A DNA stretch of 64,000 nucleotides, taken from contig NZ_CP050177.1 in the NCBI RefSeq assembly GCF_011694815.1, positions 5,496,001 to 5,560,000 of the forward strand, written 5' to 3'. Each line of letters begins with the position of its first letter. Position 1 is the stretch's first letter. Below, piece by piece: positions 8,066-16,831 of this stretch. The notes under the pieces were generated by a model. The model was given only the letters and a program-made list of their open reading frames with translations, searched no databases and had not been told where the DNA came from. The DNA comes from Streptomyces liangshanensis. Lineage in GTDB: Bacteria > Actinomycetota > Actinomycetes > Streptomycetales > Streptomycetaceae. Both the position numbers and the translations under genes were made by a program.

Positions 8066-8100
8066 CTTCACGTCACCGCGATGCGGTGCGGCGCGTCAGC

Positions 8101-8928
8101 TCATCGCTTCGGGGCGTACCGCGCCGAGTACTCGGCGAGCTTCTCCTCGAACGGCCCGGCCTGCTGAAGCCCGTTCTCGAACGACTGCCTCACCCACTCC
8201 CGCACCTCGGGCGTCGCCAGCGCGGCCAGGAACAGGCGGGCCTGCGCCGCGAGTTCGGCCTCCTCCGGGAGCGTGCGCGGATCGACCTCGCTCTTCAGCT
8301 CCCGGATCGTACTGACCGAGAACCCGGAGACACGCGTCACGAACGCGTCGACGAACGCCTCGAACTCCGCGTCCGGGACCGCCCTGTTGACGTATCCGTA
8401 CCGCTCCGCGAGCTCGCCGTCGAAGTCCTCGCCACCCGCCATGATCTCCAGCGCCCGCCCGCGCCCCACCAGGCGCGGCAGGCGCGCGACACCGCCCCCG
8501 CCCGGGATGGCACCGGCCGTCACCTCGAACTGGCCCAGCACGGCCCGCTCCCGGCTCGCGAACCGGATGTCGGTGGCGAGCACGAACTCACTGCCCGCCC
8601 CCCGGGCGCGCCCGCGGATCGCGCTCACGGTCAGCGCGGGGACCTTGCTCAGGCGGACCAGCACGTCCGTGAACGGCGTCAGGCCCTCCACCAGAGGTGG
8701 CTGGCCCGCGAGCGCCGAACCGTCGTCGGCGAGGTCCCAGTGCGCGAGGAAGTAGTCGGGATCGGCGCTCTCGAAGAGGATCACCGCGAGGTCCGGATCG
8801 TTCTCCGCCGCCTCCAGGATCGCGCGCAACTCGATGATGAACTGCGACCCCACCAGGTTGACCGGCGGATTCTCGATGGACACCCGCCACAGGGAGGCGG
8901 AGGACCTGGTGAGGGTGAGTTGTGTCAT
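8101..8928 (-). CDS. Enoyl-CoA hydratase/isomerase family protein
   Basis: Crotonase-fold protein of 275 residues. The oxyanion-hole region is recognisable (SAIRGRARGAGSEFVLATDIRFASRERA), as is the second region (FEVTAGAIPGGGGVARLPRLVGRGRALEIMAGGEDFDGELAERYGYVN, quoted here only for its position at about residues 136-182). In true hydratases two Glu residues act in catalysis. Here the first position falls in GSEFVLA and the second region has GAIPGGGG, so the exact reaction is uncertain. It is a lone gene, with no fatty-acid operon around it. Confidence 0.85.
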   Translation of the reverse strand: MTQLTLTRSSASLWRVSIENPPVNLVGSQFIIELRAILEAAENDPDLAVILFESADPDYFLAHWDLADDGSALAGQPPLVEGLTPFTDVLVRLSKVPALTVSAIRGRARGAGSEFVLATDIRFASRERAVLGQFEVTAGAIPGGGGVARLPRLVGRGRALEIMAGGEDFDGELAERYGYVNRAVPDAEFEAFVDAFVTRVSGFSVSTIRELKSEVDPRTLPEEAELAAQARLFLAALATPEVREWVRQSFENGLQQAGPFEEKLAEYSARYAPKR

Positions 8929-9048
8929 GAAAAGGAAGATATCGGGCGAATCAACGTTTCACGGCCCCCGACTCGTACCCGCATGACCGGATGTCCCCCG
9001 ACGGGCAGCGGCGGGGCTGATGTCAGAGGGGTCCGGTTGGATGGGGAC

Positions 9049-9717
9049 GTGACTGTCTACGACGTAGCCCGCCGGCTTCCCGCCATCGCCGACCTGCGGG
9101 ACCTGTGCCGCTCGCTTGCGATGCTCGACGCGATCCTGAGCCCGGAGTGGGAGAGCCGATACCACTCCTTCGCCGCCGATTGGGCGGAAGGCGAGGAAAT
9201 GGCCTCGATGCGCGACGGGTCAGGAGACGACTGGTCCATCGTCTTCTCGGCGGCCGGGGCCTACATACGGGGCTTCGGCCACGAATCGCCGATGAGCCCG
9301 TACGGCCGCGACGGCGGGCCCTGGCCGGGAGTGATCGACGATGTTCCCGCTGCCTTCAAGCCCTTCGTCGAGGACCCGGCGTTCACCGACGAGGACGGCG
9401 TCCCCGTGGTGACGGCCTGCTTGTGGCGTGAGGCGAAGGACGATCGGTGGCACCACGGCACGATCGACTTCCCGTCGAACCACGTCGACCCTGACGGGGC
9501 GACGGGTCTGTTCCAGCTACTGGTCGACCGATCACCCGAAGCGTTCCAGAGCTTCGCCGAGGACTATTACGAGGTCTCCGTGGATCTGGGAGCGGTGCGT
9601 GACCTGTATGCCTTGCGGCCGCTGGATCAGGAGCTCGTGTCGTTGTTGAACGTGGAGGTCACCCTGGCGGACCTGGCCGAAGACATCTCCGGAATCGGCT
9701 ATCCGCAGGCCCGTTGA
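9049..9717 (+). CDS. Hypothetical protein
   Basis: A 222-residue acidic, soluble-looking protein with no signal peptide or membrane segment and no family I recognise. It begins MTVYDVARRLPAIADLRDLC and contains aromatic-rich stretches such as WESRYHSFAADWAEGEEMAS. The length and mixed alpha/beta pattern recall immunity-type or SMI1-like proteins, but I see no diagnostic motif. GTG 9049 fits the homology-like start, with AGAGGGG some 20 bases upstream; TTG 9037 is an alternative. A longer open frame upstream is a shadow. Confidence 0.65.
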   Translation: MTVYDVARRLPAIADLRDLCRSLAMLDAILSPEWESRYHSFAADWAEGEEMASMRDGSGDDWSIVFSAAGAYIRGFGHESPMSPYGRDGGPWPGVIDDVPAAFKPFVEDPAFTDEDGVPVVTACLWREAKDDRWHHGTIDFPSNHVDPDGATGLFQLLVDRSPEAFQSFAEDYYEVSVDLGAVRDLYALRPLDQELVSLLNVEVTLADLAEDISGIGYPQAR

Positions 9718-9731
9718 GAATCGATCCGCCT

Positions 9732-9758
9732 GCCCGCCGGCACGTTTTGCCGGCGGGC
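9732..9758. terminator. Bidirectional terminator
   Basis: An 11-bp perfect stem (GCCCGCCGGCA with TGCCGGCGGGC) and a CGTTT loop between the convergent gene ending at 9717 and the MFS gene ending at 9779. Confidence 0.8.
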
Positions 9759-9778
9759 TGCGCCGGGCGGGCCGTCCT

Positions 9779-11269
9779 CTAGCTCACCGTTCGGGGCAGG
9801 CGCAGGCTCAGCAGGCCCGTCAGCAGGATCAGGCCCATCATCGCCAGCAGGGTGACCGTCAGCGCGTACCCCATGCCCTGGGAGGTCGTCAGGCTCAGGA
9901 ACAGCGTCCCCAGCGTGGCCACCCCCAGCGCCAGCGACGCCTGCTGCGCCGTGACCATCACGCCGCTGCCCACACCCGCCCGCTCGGGCGGTACGTCGGA
10001 GAGCACGATGCGGAACAGGTTCGGCAGCTGGAGGCCGCCGCCCAGGCCCGCCACGGCCACCCCCGGCAGCAGGTCCAGCGCGCTGACCGACGGCCAGTCC
10101 TGCCAGACGCGCAGGGCCAGCAGTCCCAGCCCGGTGAGCTGGATCGCCGCACCGACCGTCAGTACGCGCGTGCCGTAGCGCGCGAGCAGCCGCGGACCCG
10201 CCAGCGACGCCGCGAAGAACGTCACCGCCAGGGGCACCAGCGCCAGCCCCGACCCGACCGCGCTCATGTGCAGGCCCTGCTGGAGCCCGATCGCGAGGAC
10301 GAACATGAACCCGCCGAAGCAGATCGCGAACGGCACGGTCAGGCCCACCCCGCGCCGCAGCGAGACCAGCCGGAACAGGCTCGGCGGCAGCAGCGGTATC
10401 CGCCCCTGCCGGTCCTCGCGCCGCTCCACCCACAGGAACGCCGCCGTGGCCACCGGGAAGGCGCCCAGCGTGATCCAGGTCCACAGCGGCCACCCCGCCG
10501 CGCGGCCCTCGGTCAGCGGTACGAGCAGCGTCACCAGGGCCGTGGTCAGCAGCAGCGTGCCCGGTACGTCGATCGGCGCGGGCTGCTGGGACTTGGTCTC
10601 CGGCACCGTACGGAACGCCAGGAAGAGACCGATCAGCGCGACCGGTACGTTCACCAGGAAGATCGCCCGCCAGCCGCTCCCGCCGATGTCCGCCGCCACC
10701 AGCACGCCGCCCAGGATCTGGCCCGCCACCATGGAGAGCCCCGCGGTCGCGCCGTACAGGCTGAGCGCCTTCGCCCGCCGCTCCCCGGCCGTCGTCGCGT
10801 GGATGGTGGCCAGCACCTGCGGCAGCATCAGCGCCGCCGCCGCGCCTTGGGCCACCCGCGCGCCCACCAGCGTCCAAGCGTCGGGCGCCAGACCGCAGGC
10901 CAGCGAGGTGATGCCGAAGGCCGCGATGCCCGCGATGAACAGGCGCCGGCGGCCGAGCGTGTCGCCGAGCCGACCGCCGAGGACGAGGAGGACGGCGTAC
11001 GCGACGCCGTAACCGGCCACGACCAGTTCGAGCAGGGCGGGGCCCGCCGACAGGTCCTTGTCGATCGTCGGCAGGGCGACGTTGACGATGAAGAAGTCGA
11101 TCAGGGGAAGGGCCGCTCCGAGCAGGACGGTGAACAGGCCGAGGCTGCCGAGGACCGGGCCGTGGTCGTGGATCACCGGACCGGGAGAGGAAGCGGAGGT
11201 GGAGGAAGAAGGGGAAGCGGGAGGGGCCGTGGCCGGAACACCGGACTGCGGACGGGATGCTGTACTCAC
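9779..11269 (-). CDS. MFS drug/metabolite exporter (DHA2-like, 14-TM type)
   Basis: Proton-driven exporter of 496 residues with about 14 hydrophobic segments. The N-terminal part has the DHA signature LPLIDFFIVNVALPTIDKDL, and motif A follows as GGRLGDTLGRRRLF. GTG 11269 is chosen as start. GTG 11284 is possible, and the open frame to 11461 is not supported. It is divergent from an MmyB-type regulator, with the dyad CTGGTACCAG in the shared region. The regulator-exporter pair suggests drug or metabolite efflux under local control; the substrate is unknown. Confidence 0.9.
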   Translation of the reverse strand: MSTASRPQSGVPATAPPASPSSSTSASSPGPVIHDHGPVLGSLGLFTVLLGAALPLIDFFIVNVALPTIDKDLSAGPALLELVVAGYGVAYAVLLVLGGRLGDTLGRRRLFIAGIAAFGITSLACGLAPDAWTLVGARVAQGAAAALMLPQVLATIHATTAGERRAKALSLYGATAGLSMVAGQILGGVLVAADIGGSGWRAIFLVNVPVALIGLFLAFRTVPETKSQQPAPIDVPGTLLLTTALVTLLVPLTEGRAAGWPLWTWITLGAFPVATAAFLWVERREDRQGRIPLLPPSLFRLVSLRRGVGLTVPFAICFGGFMFVLAIGLQQGLHMSAVGSGLALVPLAVTFFAASLAGPRLLARYGTRVLTVGAAIQLTGLGLLALRVWQDWPSVSALDLLPGVAVAGLGGGLQLPNLFRIVLSDVPPERAGVGSGVMVTAQQASLALGVATLGTLFLSLTTSQGMGYALTVTLLAMMGLILLTGLLSLRLPRTVS

Positions 11270-11296
11270 GGAAGCCAGACTCACCCTGTTGGAAGC

Positions 11297-11328
11297 CTGG
11301 TACCAGAGTGTCTTTATCCTGGTACAAG
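11297..11328. promoter_or_regulatory. Candidate operators between MFS and MmyB-type genes
   Basis: A perfect palindrome CTGGTACCAG (11297-11306) and a related site CTGGTACAAG (11319-11328) begin 22 bases apart, two helical turns. On the plus strand TTGGAA, a 17-base spacer and CTTTAT overlap the first site. The likely binder is the divergent MmyB-type regulator. Confidence 0.55.
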
Positions 11329-11379
11329 GAGTACCTGGCAATGGGCTGAGGCCTCCTGCAACCTGGAGGAATGGCAACG

Positions 11380-12336
11380 ATGGTGCAGGAAAGTGGCACG
11401 ACGCCCTCCGGCGGACCCGACGTGGCATCCGACGGGCCCGACGTGACACCCGACGCGACACCCGACGGGCAGCCCCTCCGCGAGCCCGACATCCGCCGCC
11501 ACGAACTGGCCGGCTTCCTCCGCAGCCGCCGCGAGCGCATCCTGCCCGAGCAGGTCGGCCTCCCGCGCGGCATCCGCCGGCGCACGCCGGGCCTGCGCCG
11601 CGAAGAGGTCGCCCAGCTCTCCGCCGTGGGCGTCACCTGGTACACGTGGCTCGAACAGGCCAGGCCCATCCAGGTCTCCGCCCAGGTCCTCGACGCCCTC
11701 TCCCGTGCCCTGCTCCTCGACCGCAGCGAGCGCGCCCACCTCTTCGCCCTGGCCGGCGCCGTGGACCCCGCGCCCGGCACGCCGTGCGCCACCATCACCC
11801 CCGCCGTACGGTCGATGCTGGAGCGCCTGGAGCCGTTCCCGGCCTGCGTGCAGAACAGCCGGTACGACATCCTCGCGTACAACCGCACCTACGCCCTGAT
11901 GATGCGCGACATGGACGCCCTGGCACCCGAGGACCGCAACTGCATCTGGCTCGCCTTCACCGACGCGCAGTGGCAGGCCTCCCTGATGAACCCCCGGGAG
12001 ACCAAGCGGACGCTCGTGGCCCGCTTCCGCTCCGACATGGCCGAGCACCTCGCCGAGCCGCCGTGGAAGGCGCTGCTCGCGCGGCTGCGGAACGCGTCGC
12101 CGGAGTTCCGCGAGATCTGGGAGCGCCACGAGGTGATCGGCAACACGACCCGGAGCAAGCGATTCGTGAACGCGCGCGTCGGGACGCTCAACGTCGTCCA
12201 CACGAACCTCTGGCTCGGGCCGACGGCCGGGTCCCGGCTGGTCAGTTACGTCCCCGAGGACGAGGAGACGCGGGCCCGGCTGGAGAAGCTCCTGACCCTG
12301 AAGACGCTGGAGGCGCGCCAGCCGGCGGCACTCTGA
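11380..12336 (+). CDS. Helix-turn-helix regulator with MmyB-like ligand-binding domain
   Basis: A 318-residue regulator. The N-terminal HTH covers about residues 30-100, with the family stretch PRGIRRRTPGLRREEVAQLS and TWYTWLEQARP. The C-terminal MmyB-like PAS-type domain holds YDILAYNRTYALMMRD and NCIWLAFTDAQW, and members bind fatty-acid-like ligands. The track ATG at 11371 has GGAGG only one base before it; the in-frame ATG at 11380 has GGAGG ten bases before it and is preferred. It probably controls the divergent MFS exporter. Confidence 0.9.
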   Translation: MVQESGTTPSGGPDVASDGPDVTPDATPDGQPLREPDIRRHELAGFLRSRRERILPEQVGLPRGIRRRTPGLRREEVAQLSAVGVTWYTWLEQARPIQVSAQVLDALSRALLLDRSERAHLFALAGAVDPAPGTPCATITPAVRSMLERLEPFPACVQNSRYDILAYNRTYALMMRDMDALAPEDRNCIWLAFTDAQWQASLMNPRETKRTLVARFRSDMAEHLAEPPWKALLARLRNASPEFREIWERHEVIGNTTRSKRFVNARVGTLNVVHTNLWLGPTAGSRLVSYVPEDEETRARLEKLLTLKTLEARQPAAL

Positions 12337-12365
12337 CGGTACGGGCGCGGGCGGGGCCTGCGGGC

Positions 12366-12446
12366 GCGGGGACGAGGGTGGGTCCTACGGACGCGGGGAC
12401 GAGGGCGGGTCCTACGGACGCGGGGACGAGGGTGGGTCCTACGGAC
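12366..12446. repeat. Minisatellite: three 27-bp tandem repeats
   Basis: Units at 12366-12392, 12393-12419 and 12420-12446 (beginning GCGGGGACGAGGG), identical except for one T/C at base 14. They fill the 126-base gap between the convergent MmyB-type and DHA2 genes. No unique spacers separate the units, so this is not CRISPR. Confidence 0.9.
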
Positions 12447-12462
12447 GCGGGCAGACCGCGTC

Positions 12463-13944
12463 TCAGGCCCGCGACCCCGCCGCCGACGTCCGGTCGTCCG
12501 GCGACGGGTCCAGCTTCCGCGCCGTACGTACGGCCGTCCCGCGCGCCCACGTCCCGCTGCTCAGCAACCCCACCACCAGCACCGCCGCCCCGCACCCCGT
12601 GATGATCCACCACGCCGGCCGGCTCGCGTCCGCGAACTCGCGCGCCCCGGCCGCCGAGGCCATCCGGCCCGTGGCGGACAGCGCCACCCCGCCCGCCAGT
12701 ACGGCCCCGATCACCGCGACGCCCAGCGTCTGCCCGATCTGACGGCTCGTCGACGCGACGGCGGCGGCCACCCCCGCCTGGGAATTGGGCATGCCGGAGA
12801 CGGCGGTGTTCGTGATCGGCGCGTTCACCATGCCGAAGCCGATGCCGAAGATCACGTACCCGGTGAAGAGCAGCGGAGTGTGCTGCTCCGCCTTGAACGC
12901 GGCGAACAGCACCCCGCTCGCCGTCATCGCGATCCCGGCGACCAGCAGCGACAGCCGCGGCCCCCGGTTGCCGACCAGCCGCCCGGACAGCGGGGCGCAC
13001 AGGAAGGTCATGGCCGCCATCGGCAGGATGTACAGCCCGGCCTTGAGCGCCGACAGCCCGCGTACGTCCTGGAGGTAGAGCGTGTTCAGGAAGAGGAACC
13101 CGCTCAGCCCGGCGAACGAGCACACGGCGATCAGCGTGGCCCCGCTGAACGGCGCGCTGCTGAAGAACCGCAGGTCGATCAGGGGCTCGTCGCGCCTCGG
13201 CTCGTACAGGATCAGGGCGATCAGCGACAGTATCGAGAAGCCCGCGAAGGGCAGGATCTCGGGCGAGGTCCAACCGGACTTGGGCGCCTCGATGATCGCG
13301 TACGTCAGGGTCGCCAGCACCCCGATGACCAGCAGCTGACCCACCGGGTCGGGCCTGCGGGCCTTCGGCGCGCGCGACTCGGGGACGTACCGCCAGGTCA
13401 GGATGAGCGCGGTGATCCCGATCGGGATGTTCAGCCAGAAGATCGCCCGCCAGCTGATCGTGTCCACCAGCAGCCCGCCGATGATCGGCCCCAGCGCCAG
13501 CGAGATGCCGACCACCGCGCCCCAGGCGCCGATGGCGCGGGCGCGCTCGCGCCGCTCGGTGAAGGTGTTGGTGATGATCGACACCGCCACCGGGTTGAGC
13601 ATCGAGCCGCCCACGGCCTGGAGGATCCGGAACGCGACGAGCGATTCCAGGTTCGGCGCGGCCGAGCAGAGCGCCGAGCCGACCGTGAAGACCACCAGCC
13701 CGGTCATGAAGACCTTGCGCCGGCCGATCCGGTCGGCGGTGGAGCCCGCGAGCAGCAGCAGGGACGCCAGGACGAGGGTGTACGCGTCGATGGTCCACTG
13801 GAGCCCCGCGACCGACGCGTGCAGATCCTTCTGCAACGTGGGGAGGGCGACGTTCAGGATCGTGTTGTCGAGGCTGACGATCAGCAGGCTCATGCAGCAG
13901 ATCACCAGCACCAGGGTCCGCCGCCGGCGGCTGAGCTCAGGCAT
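12463..13944 (-). CDS. MFS transporter, DHA2 (EmrB/QacA) family
   Basis: Proton-coupled multidrug-type exporter of 493 residues with about 14 membrane segments. It starts MPELSRRRRTLVLVICCMSL and carries the DHA2 signature LDNTILNVALPTLQKDL, motif A in AGSTADRIGRRKVF, and a motif C-like GLALGPIIGGLLVD region. The tail after the last segment is Arg-rich and hydrophilic. ATG 13944 is preferred because TACTAT ends 7 bases before it (leaderless type). The DNA just upstream reads GGTTAGTTAGAC on the minus strand, a TTAG repeat like those bound by TetR-type repressors, but no regulator is adjacent. Confidence 0.9.
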   Translation of the reverse strand: MPELSRRRRTLVLVICCMSLLIVSLDNTILNVALPTLQKDLHASVAGLQWTIDAYTLVLASLLLLAGSTADRIGRRKVFMTGLVVFTVGSALCSAAPNLESLVAFRILQAVGGSMLNPVAVSIITNTFTERRERARAIGAWGAVVGISLALGPIIGGLLVDTISWRAIFWLNIPIGITALILTWRYVPESRAPKARRPDPVGQLLVIGVLATLTYAIIEAPKSGWTSPEILPFAGFSILSLIALILYEPRRDEPLIDLRFFSSAPFSGATLIAVCSFAGLSGFLFLNTLYLQDVRGLSALKAGLYILPMAAMTFLCAPLSGRLVGNRGPRLSLLVAGIAMTASGVLFAAFKAEQHTPLLFTGYVIFGIGFGMVNAPITNTAVSGMPNSQAGVAAAVASTSRQIGQTLGVAVIGAVLAGGVALSATGRMASAAGAREFADASRPAWWIITGCGAAVLVVGLLSSGTWARGTAVRTARKLDPSPDDRTSAAGSRA

Positions 13945-13951
13945 GAGCACG

Positions 13952-13970
13952 ATAGTACGTCTAACTAACC
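13952..13970 (-). promoter_or_regulatory. -10 element and TTAG repeat upstream of the DHA2 gene
   Basis: Minus strand: GGTTAGTTAGACG directly before TACTAT (13957-13952), 7 bases ahead of the ATG. The doubled TTAG looks like an operator half-site array. I see no convincing -35. Confidence 0.45.
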
Positions 13971-14008
13971 ATTCTCCGAGGGAGGGGTCGGTGGGCCACA
14001 ATGGTGAG

Positions 14009-15190
14009 ATGACCGCAGCACTGTCCCCGTCCGCGTTCCCGTCCGCCGCCCCGCTCGCGACACTGTCGCCGCTGGTCATCGGCCCGTACGCGGTGCGCCC
14101 GCCGGTGGTCCTCGCCCCCATGGCCGGCATCACGAACGCGCCCTTCCGGACGCTGTGCCGCGAGTTCAGCGGGGGCAAGGGGCTGTTCGTCAGTGAGATG
14201 ATCACCACACGGGCGCTCGTCGAACGCAACGAGAAGACCATGCAGCTGATCCGTTTCGACGCGTCGGAGACGCCGCGCTCGATCCAGCTGTACGGGGTCG
14301 ACCCGGTCACCGTCGGCAAGGCGGTCCGCATGATCGTGGACGAGGGCCTCGCCGACCACATCGACCTGAACTTCGGCTGCCCGGTCCCGAAGGTCACCCG
14401 CAAGGGCGGCGGCTCGGCCCTCCCGTACAAGCGGCCCCTGCTGCGCGCGATCCTGCACGAGGCGGTCTCGAACGCCGGCGACCTCCCCGTCACCATGAAG
14501 ATGCGCAAGGGCATCGACGACGACCACATCACGTACCTCGACGCGGGGCGGATCGCGGTCGAGGAGGGCGTGACGGCGATCGCCCTGCACGGCAGGACGG
14601 CGGCACAGCACTACGGCGGCACGGCGGACTGGGACGCGATCGCGCGCCTCAAGGAGCACGTGCCGGAGATCCCGGTCCTCGGCAACGGCGACATCTGGTC
14701 GGCGGACGACGCGCTGCGGATGATGCGCGAGACCGGCTGCGACGGGGTGGTGGTCGGTCGCGGCTGCCTGGGCCGGCCGTGGCTCTTCGGCGACCTGGTG
14801 GCCGCCTTCGAGGGTACGGGGGCCCCGGCGCGCCCCGGCCTGCGCGAGGTGTCGGCCGTGATGCTCCGTCACGCGGAACTGCTGGGGGAGTGGATCGGCG
14901 ACGAGGCGCGCGGCGTGATCGACTTCCGCAAGCACGTGGCGTGGTACCTGAAGGGGTTCGCGGTCGGCTCGGAGATGCGGCGGCGCCTGGCGATCAGCTC
15001 GTCCCTGGCCGAACTGGGGGCGCTCCTCTCGGAGTTGGACCTCGACCAGCCGTGGCCGGACGGCGCGGACGGCCCACGCGGCCGCACGTCGGGCAACAAC
15101 CGCGTGGTCCTGCCGGACGGCTGGCTGAAGGACCCGTACGACTGCTCGGGCGTGAGCGCGGACGCGGAACTGGACACGTCCGGAGGGTGA
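14009..15190 (+). CDS. dus: tRNA-dihydrouridine synthase (DusB/NifR3 type)
   Basis: Flavin enzyme that reduces specific uridines in tRNA to dihydrouridine. The 393-residue protein opens with an Ala/Ser/Pro-rich leader, then LAPMAGITNAPFRTLCREFS, the NifR3 start of the FMN barrel. The catalytic Cys is in DLNFGCPVPKVTRKGGGSA. FMN-phosphate contacts follow at HGRTAAQHYGG and VLGNGDIWSADDA. The C-terminal helical domain is typical. ATG 14009 has no ribosome binding site, and CACAAT ends 6 bases before it, so a leaderless message is likely. It diverges from the DHA2 gene with only 64 bases between the starts. Confidence 0.95.
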   Translation: MTAALSPSAFPSAAPLATLSPLVIGPYAVRPPVVLAPMAGITNAPFRTLCREFSGGKGLFVSEMITTRALVERNEKTMQLIRFDASETPRSIQLYGVDPVTVGKAVRMIVDEGLADHIDLNFGCPVPKVTRKGGGSALPYKRPLLRAILHEAVSNAGDLPVTMKMRKGIDDDHITYLDAGRIAVEEGVTAIALHGRTAAQHYGGTADWDAIARLKEHVPEIPVLGNGDIWSADDALRMMRETGCDGVVVGRGCLGRPWLFGDLVAAFEGTGAPARPGLREVSAVMLRHAELLGEWIGDEARGVIDFRKHVAWYLKGFAVGSEMRRRLAISSSLAELGALLSELDLDQPWPDGADGPRGRTSGNNRVVLPDGWLKDPYDCSGVSADAELDTSGG

Positions 15191-15210
15191 CGCTGCGCTG
15201 GGCGTGTGCC

Positions 15211-15405
15211 TCAGCGGGTGACGTACGCGACGAAGTCCGCCCACGCGGAGGCGGAGACGACGAGCGCGGGCCCGCTGGGGTTCTTGCTGTCGCGCACGGG
15301 GACTCGACCGGGGAGGTCGTCGGCCACCTCCAGGCACTCCCCGCCCTCGCCGTTGCTGTAACTGCTCTTGCGCCAGCTGTTGTCGGCGTTGCGGCTGAGG
15401 CTCAT
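15211..15405 (-). CDS. DUF397 domain-containing protein
   Basis: A 64-residue protein in the family found next to WhiJ/BldB-type regulators in Streptomyces. Family landmarks are WRKSSYSNGEGGECLEVAD, VRDSKNPSGPALV and a closing WADFVAYV. Partner role with the adjacent DUF5753 regulator is known for the family in general terms (developmental and antibiotic regulation), but the mechanism is unclear. Its ATG overlaps the end of the regulator gene by four bases (ATGA), so the two are coupled. Confidence 0.92.
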   Translation of the reverse strand: MSLSRNADNSWRKSSYSNGEGGECLEVADDLPGRVPVRDSKNPSGPALVVSASAWADFVAYVTR

Positions 15406-16229
15406 CTCCGGATCTCCTTCATCGCGGCCTGGATCAGATCAACTGACTCCGCCGGGCTGCATGCCCTGATCCGGGAGTGATCATAGGCGAGGGCGTACCT
15501 CGCCACCTGCTCCGGATTCATGAAGAGGTCGCCGGTAAAGGCTCCTTCAAGGTAGGCCACCCTTGGCCGGTCCGGAAGGTCCAGCAGGCACAGCGTGCCG
15601 CCCAGGGCGGGGTGGGCACCCACGTCGGTGCGGATGATCTGGATGACGGCCGTCGAGCCGTGTGCCAACTGCGCCAAGTGGCCGAGCTGATCGACCATGG
15701 CCTCGGGCCCGCAGATGGGGCGCCGGAGCAACTCCTCCTCCAAGACGAACCACAGGGTAGGCGGCTTCGCCCGGCGAAGGATTTCCTGACGTTCCAGGCG
15801 CTTCTGGATCCGGCGTTCCACCTCGTCGTCGCTCTCCTGCAACCGCGAGTTGTTGATCAGGGCCCGCACGTATCCCTCTGTCTGCAACAACCCGGGGATG
15901 AACGACGACGTGTAGGTACTGATGGCCGTCGCGGCACTCTCCAGGTTCGCGTACGACCGAACCCGGTCGGTGGAACTGGGCGACCTACTCGCGAACTGCT
16001 GCAGCCGCGCGAACAACCCATCCGTCTCCAAAGCCACGTCCAGCGCTGTCGCGTTGGCCAACGTCGCCGGAACCAGGCCCAGTTCGATCTGCGCGATACG
16101 ACTCCCCGTCATATGCGCCACCGCGGCCAACTTGGTCTGACTCCACCCCCGGGCCTCCCGCCGAAGGCGTAACTCCGCGCCCAGGAAAGCCTCCGGACTG
16201 GTGTACGGATCCAACTCCTTGCCCGCCAA
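15402..16229 (-). CDS. XRE-type regulator with DUF5753 domain (WhiJ-like)
   Basis: A 275-residue regulator. The N-terminal HTH covers about residues 15-70 (LGAELRLRREARGWSQTKLA, then MTGSRIAQIELG). The C-terminal DUF5753 domain has the family stretch SFIPGLLQTEGYVRALI and the RLERQEILRR segment. WhiJ-like proteins work with a small DUF397 partner, here the next gene. A stop codon lies two codons before TTG 16229, making TTG the first possible start; there is no clear ribosome binding site. Divergent from small ORFs at 16.3 kb, as often seen for whiJ-type triplets. Confidence 0.9.
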   Translation of the reverse strand: MAGKELDPYTSPEAFLGAELRLRREARGWSQTKLAAVAHMTGSRIAQIELGLVPATLANATALDVALETDGLFARLQQFASRSPSSTDRVRSYANLESAATAISTYTSSFIPGLLQTEGYVRALINNSRLQESDDEVERRIQKRLERQEILRRAKPPTLWFVLEEELLRRPICGPEAMVDQLGHLAQLAHGSTAVIQIIRTDVGAHPALGGTLCLLDLPDRPRVAYLEGAFTGDLFMNPEQVARYALAYDHSRIRACSPAESVDLIQAAMKEIRR

Positions 16230-16327
16230 GTGAAATCACCGCTCTTTATGCTCGGGCCGTCAAGGGCTACCCCCTGTTGAGCGTAGTCGCGGAAGCCGAT
16301 TCTTGTTGCACAGACGGTGATGAAGCG

Positions 16328-16525
16328 ATGACGGAGGGCCCAACCCCCATGTGTGACCGAGCCCTGGAACCCCCCGCTCCCGACGGATCGGCCCAGTTGG
16401 AGGCCGTCGTGGAGAGCCGGGGCTTCCATCGCCTCCTGCCGCCTGACGACGGGGCGGCCTGCGCCCCGGTGACGGACGAACTGTTGGAGCGGGTGCTCCA
16501 CGGACTGAGGCGGTTGGCGGAATGA
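16328..16525 (+). CDS. Small hypothetical protein next to the WhiJ-like pair
   Basis: About 65 residues from ATG 16328 (MTEGPTPMCDRALEPP). The start is unsure: GGAGGG is placed better for ATG 16349, and the frame is open to TTG 16277. Its last part (VTDELLERVLHGLRRLAE) can form an amphipathic helix. Divergent small ORFs of this kind often accompany DUF397/DUF5753 genes. Its stop overlaps the next gene by four bases (ATGA). No function is recognised. Confidence 0.6.
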   Translation: MTEGPTPMCDRALEPPAPDGSAQLEAVVESRGFHRLLPPDDGAACAPVTDELLERVLHGLRRLAE

Positions 16526-16740
16526 AGGACAAGAGCAACGCGCGACGAGTTCTGGCGCGGCTGACGGAGGAATTCGGCACGGACGGCACCCTGATCGTGC
16601 CGAAGCCGAATCCCGGAGTGCGCGCCGCCGAAGGCGCGGAAGGCGCCGACCTGATCCCCGGCTCCGCCCTCCGCTGGCCCCGCTGCGAATGCGGCAATTC
16701 CGTCTGCCCCGACTACGAAGCGCCCCGGGACCGACCGTAA
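16522..16740 (+). CDS. Small hypothetical protein with a Cys cluster
   Basis: A 72-residue protein that starts in the ATGA overlap with the previous gene, so the two are probably translated together. It has a basic N-terminus (MKDKSNARRVLARLTEEFG) and a C-terminal CECGNSVCPDYEAPRDR with three cysteines that could bind metal. The function is unknown. Its codon use is normal for the window. Confidence 0.6.
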   Translation: MKDKSNARRVLARLTEEFGTDGTLIVPKPNPGVRAAEGAEGADLIPGSALRWPRCECGNSVCPDYEAPRDRP

Positions 16741-16831
16741 GGCCAACTCGGCCCGGAGCGAGCCAAATCCGGACCCAAGGCCACCACTCGGTGGCCGAGG
16801 TCTGATTGCCGCCTCGGATAAGCTGATCCTC

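Noticed and set aside
7591..9717. 708-codon plus-strand fusion frame over DUF6243, enoyl-CoA hydratase and the hypothetical gene
   Set aside because: It runs through a terminator hairpin and antisense to a clear gene; only the part from 9049 looks coding.
12366..12446. CRISPR array
   Set aside because: The 27-bp units are contiguous with no unique spacers and there are no cas genes.
12242..13798. Extended frame with PASVGPTLV repeats near the DHA2 gene
   Set aside because: The 9-residue repeat is the translated minisatellite in a frame that is not the transporter's; the DHA2 gene stops at 12463.
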